Origin: an uncultured Paracoccaceae bacterium
GTDB lineage: Bacteria; Pseudomonadota; Alphaproteobacteria; Rhodobacterales; Rhodobacteraceae
Direction of reading: 5' to 3'
DNA: 64,000 nucleotides
Assembly: GCA_937146765.1 (NCBI GenBank)
Contig: CAKZRP010000016.1
Span: forward strand, 1-64,000
A model generated the notes under the pieces. The model did not search any database and was not told the origin of the DNA. It worked only from the letters and a program-made list of their open reading frames with translations. This document shows, piece after piece, positions 63,709-64,000 of the stretch; the stretch's first letter is position 1; the number at the start of each line of letters is the position of its first letter. A program made the position numbers and the translations under genes.

Positions 63709-64000
63709 CTGCAGGCTCCCCCCTCCCAGCATCTGCCTGAACCCTAGGCCCGCAACCGGCAAAGGCCAAATGTCACGTCACGTCGACAAATCGACGTTTC
63801 ACGCGGCTTTTGACCGGAACCGGAACCGGATCTGTAACGTTCATGTCGCATAGTGCCACTATCAGCCGCGGCGGCGACAGGGCCACAGTTGCGGCGTCAG
63901 TGCTTGGGCGGCGTCAAATGCTATTTGACTATCAGGGGGGCTGCGCGCGACAGTAACGCAAAAAACGGGGAGAACACTCATCTTCATTCTTCTGCGGCGA
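63709..64000. other. terminal intergenic region
   Basis: 292 bases to the window edge without a supported gene. It contains an AACCGGAACCGG repeat near 63817 and a possible plus-strand TTGACT box at about 63924. A gene may start beyond 64000. Confidence 0.35.

Overview
The window looks like chromosomal DNA of a marine Rhodobacterales bacterium (Roseobacter group, Alphaproteobacteria). The GC content is high and the conserved neighbourhoods are typical of this order: aroA-cmk-rpsA-ihfB-lapA-trpF-trpB, miaB-phoH-ybeY-corC-lnt-metK-trmB, and irr opposite fabA-fabB-fabI. The strongest taxonomic marker is a SAM/SAH-type riboswitch directly in front of metK, a class known essentially from Rhodobacterales. 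I see no phage, insertion sequence, CRISPR array or rRNA. No plasmid genes were recognised.

Layout. 0-1.2 kb: a less GC-rich stretch with an orphan DUF3883 (nuclease-fold-like) gene, then tRNA-Ser(GCT) with its own promoter and terminator. 1.3-14.9 kb: housekeeping and metabolic genes (nucleoside hydrolase, ychF, lipid A deacylase-like protein, trpA, hybrid histidine kinase, lactate dehydrogenase, MFS exporter, sulfotransferase-like protein, L25, peptidyl-tRNA hydrolase, serine hydrolase). 15-26.7 kb: the minus-strand backbone aroA-cmk-rpsA-ihfB-lapA-trpF-trpB. It is interrupted by two accessory blocks: a nitroreductase and a GFA protein between cmk and rpsA; and RcnB-like, ZinT, a coiled-coil protein with a hydrophobic hairpin, and a lipoprotein between rpsA and ihfB. 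26.9-37.7 kb: tRNA modification, methionine activation, ribosome maturation and envelope lipoprotein genes, plus a ClpP-like periplasmic protein and an OmpA/lipoprotein pair sharing a small Cys-containing domain. 37.8-45.8 kb: a glycosyltransferase-like protein, a PhyH oxygenase with divergent LysR, irr, the unsaturated fatty acid genes fabA-fabB-fabI, a solute-binding protein and an FKBP isomerase. 46-54 kb: a mostly plus-strand run of small-molecule catabolic enzymes ending in a two-cysteine ArsR regulator. 54.2-57.3 kb: a 1034-residue ABC-exporter-like protein whose ATPase lacks several catalytic motifs and carries a large insertion and a C-terminal cyclic-nucleotide-type domain. 57.5-64 kb: a DUF3307 membrane protein, Lrp regulator, fused indolepyruvate ferredoxin oxidoreductase, TetR regulator and GST.

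How the genes work together. Tryptophan synthesis is split between trpA at 4.3 kb and trpF-trpB near 15-17 kb, with shikimate-pathway aroA upstream in the same backbone. Irr faces the fatty acid genes across one intergenic region. S-adenosylmethionine supply (metK) is under riboswitch control next to the MiaB and TrmB tRNA-modifying enzymes, both of which consume SAM.

Nothing here is a complete obvious new defence or biosynthetic system. The items most worth a second look are the degenerate ABC exporter, the coiled-coil hairpin protein, the tandem GACGTC-centred operator before the nitroreductase, the 20-bp perfect palindrome after metK, two families of dispersed intergenic hairpin repeats, and the domain shared by the OmpA/lipoprotein pair.
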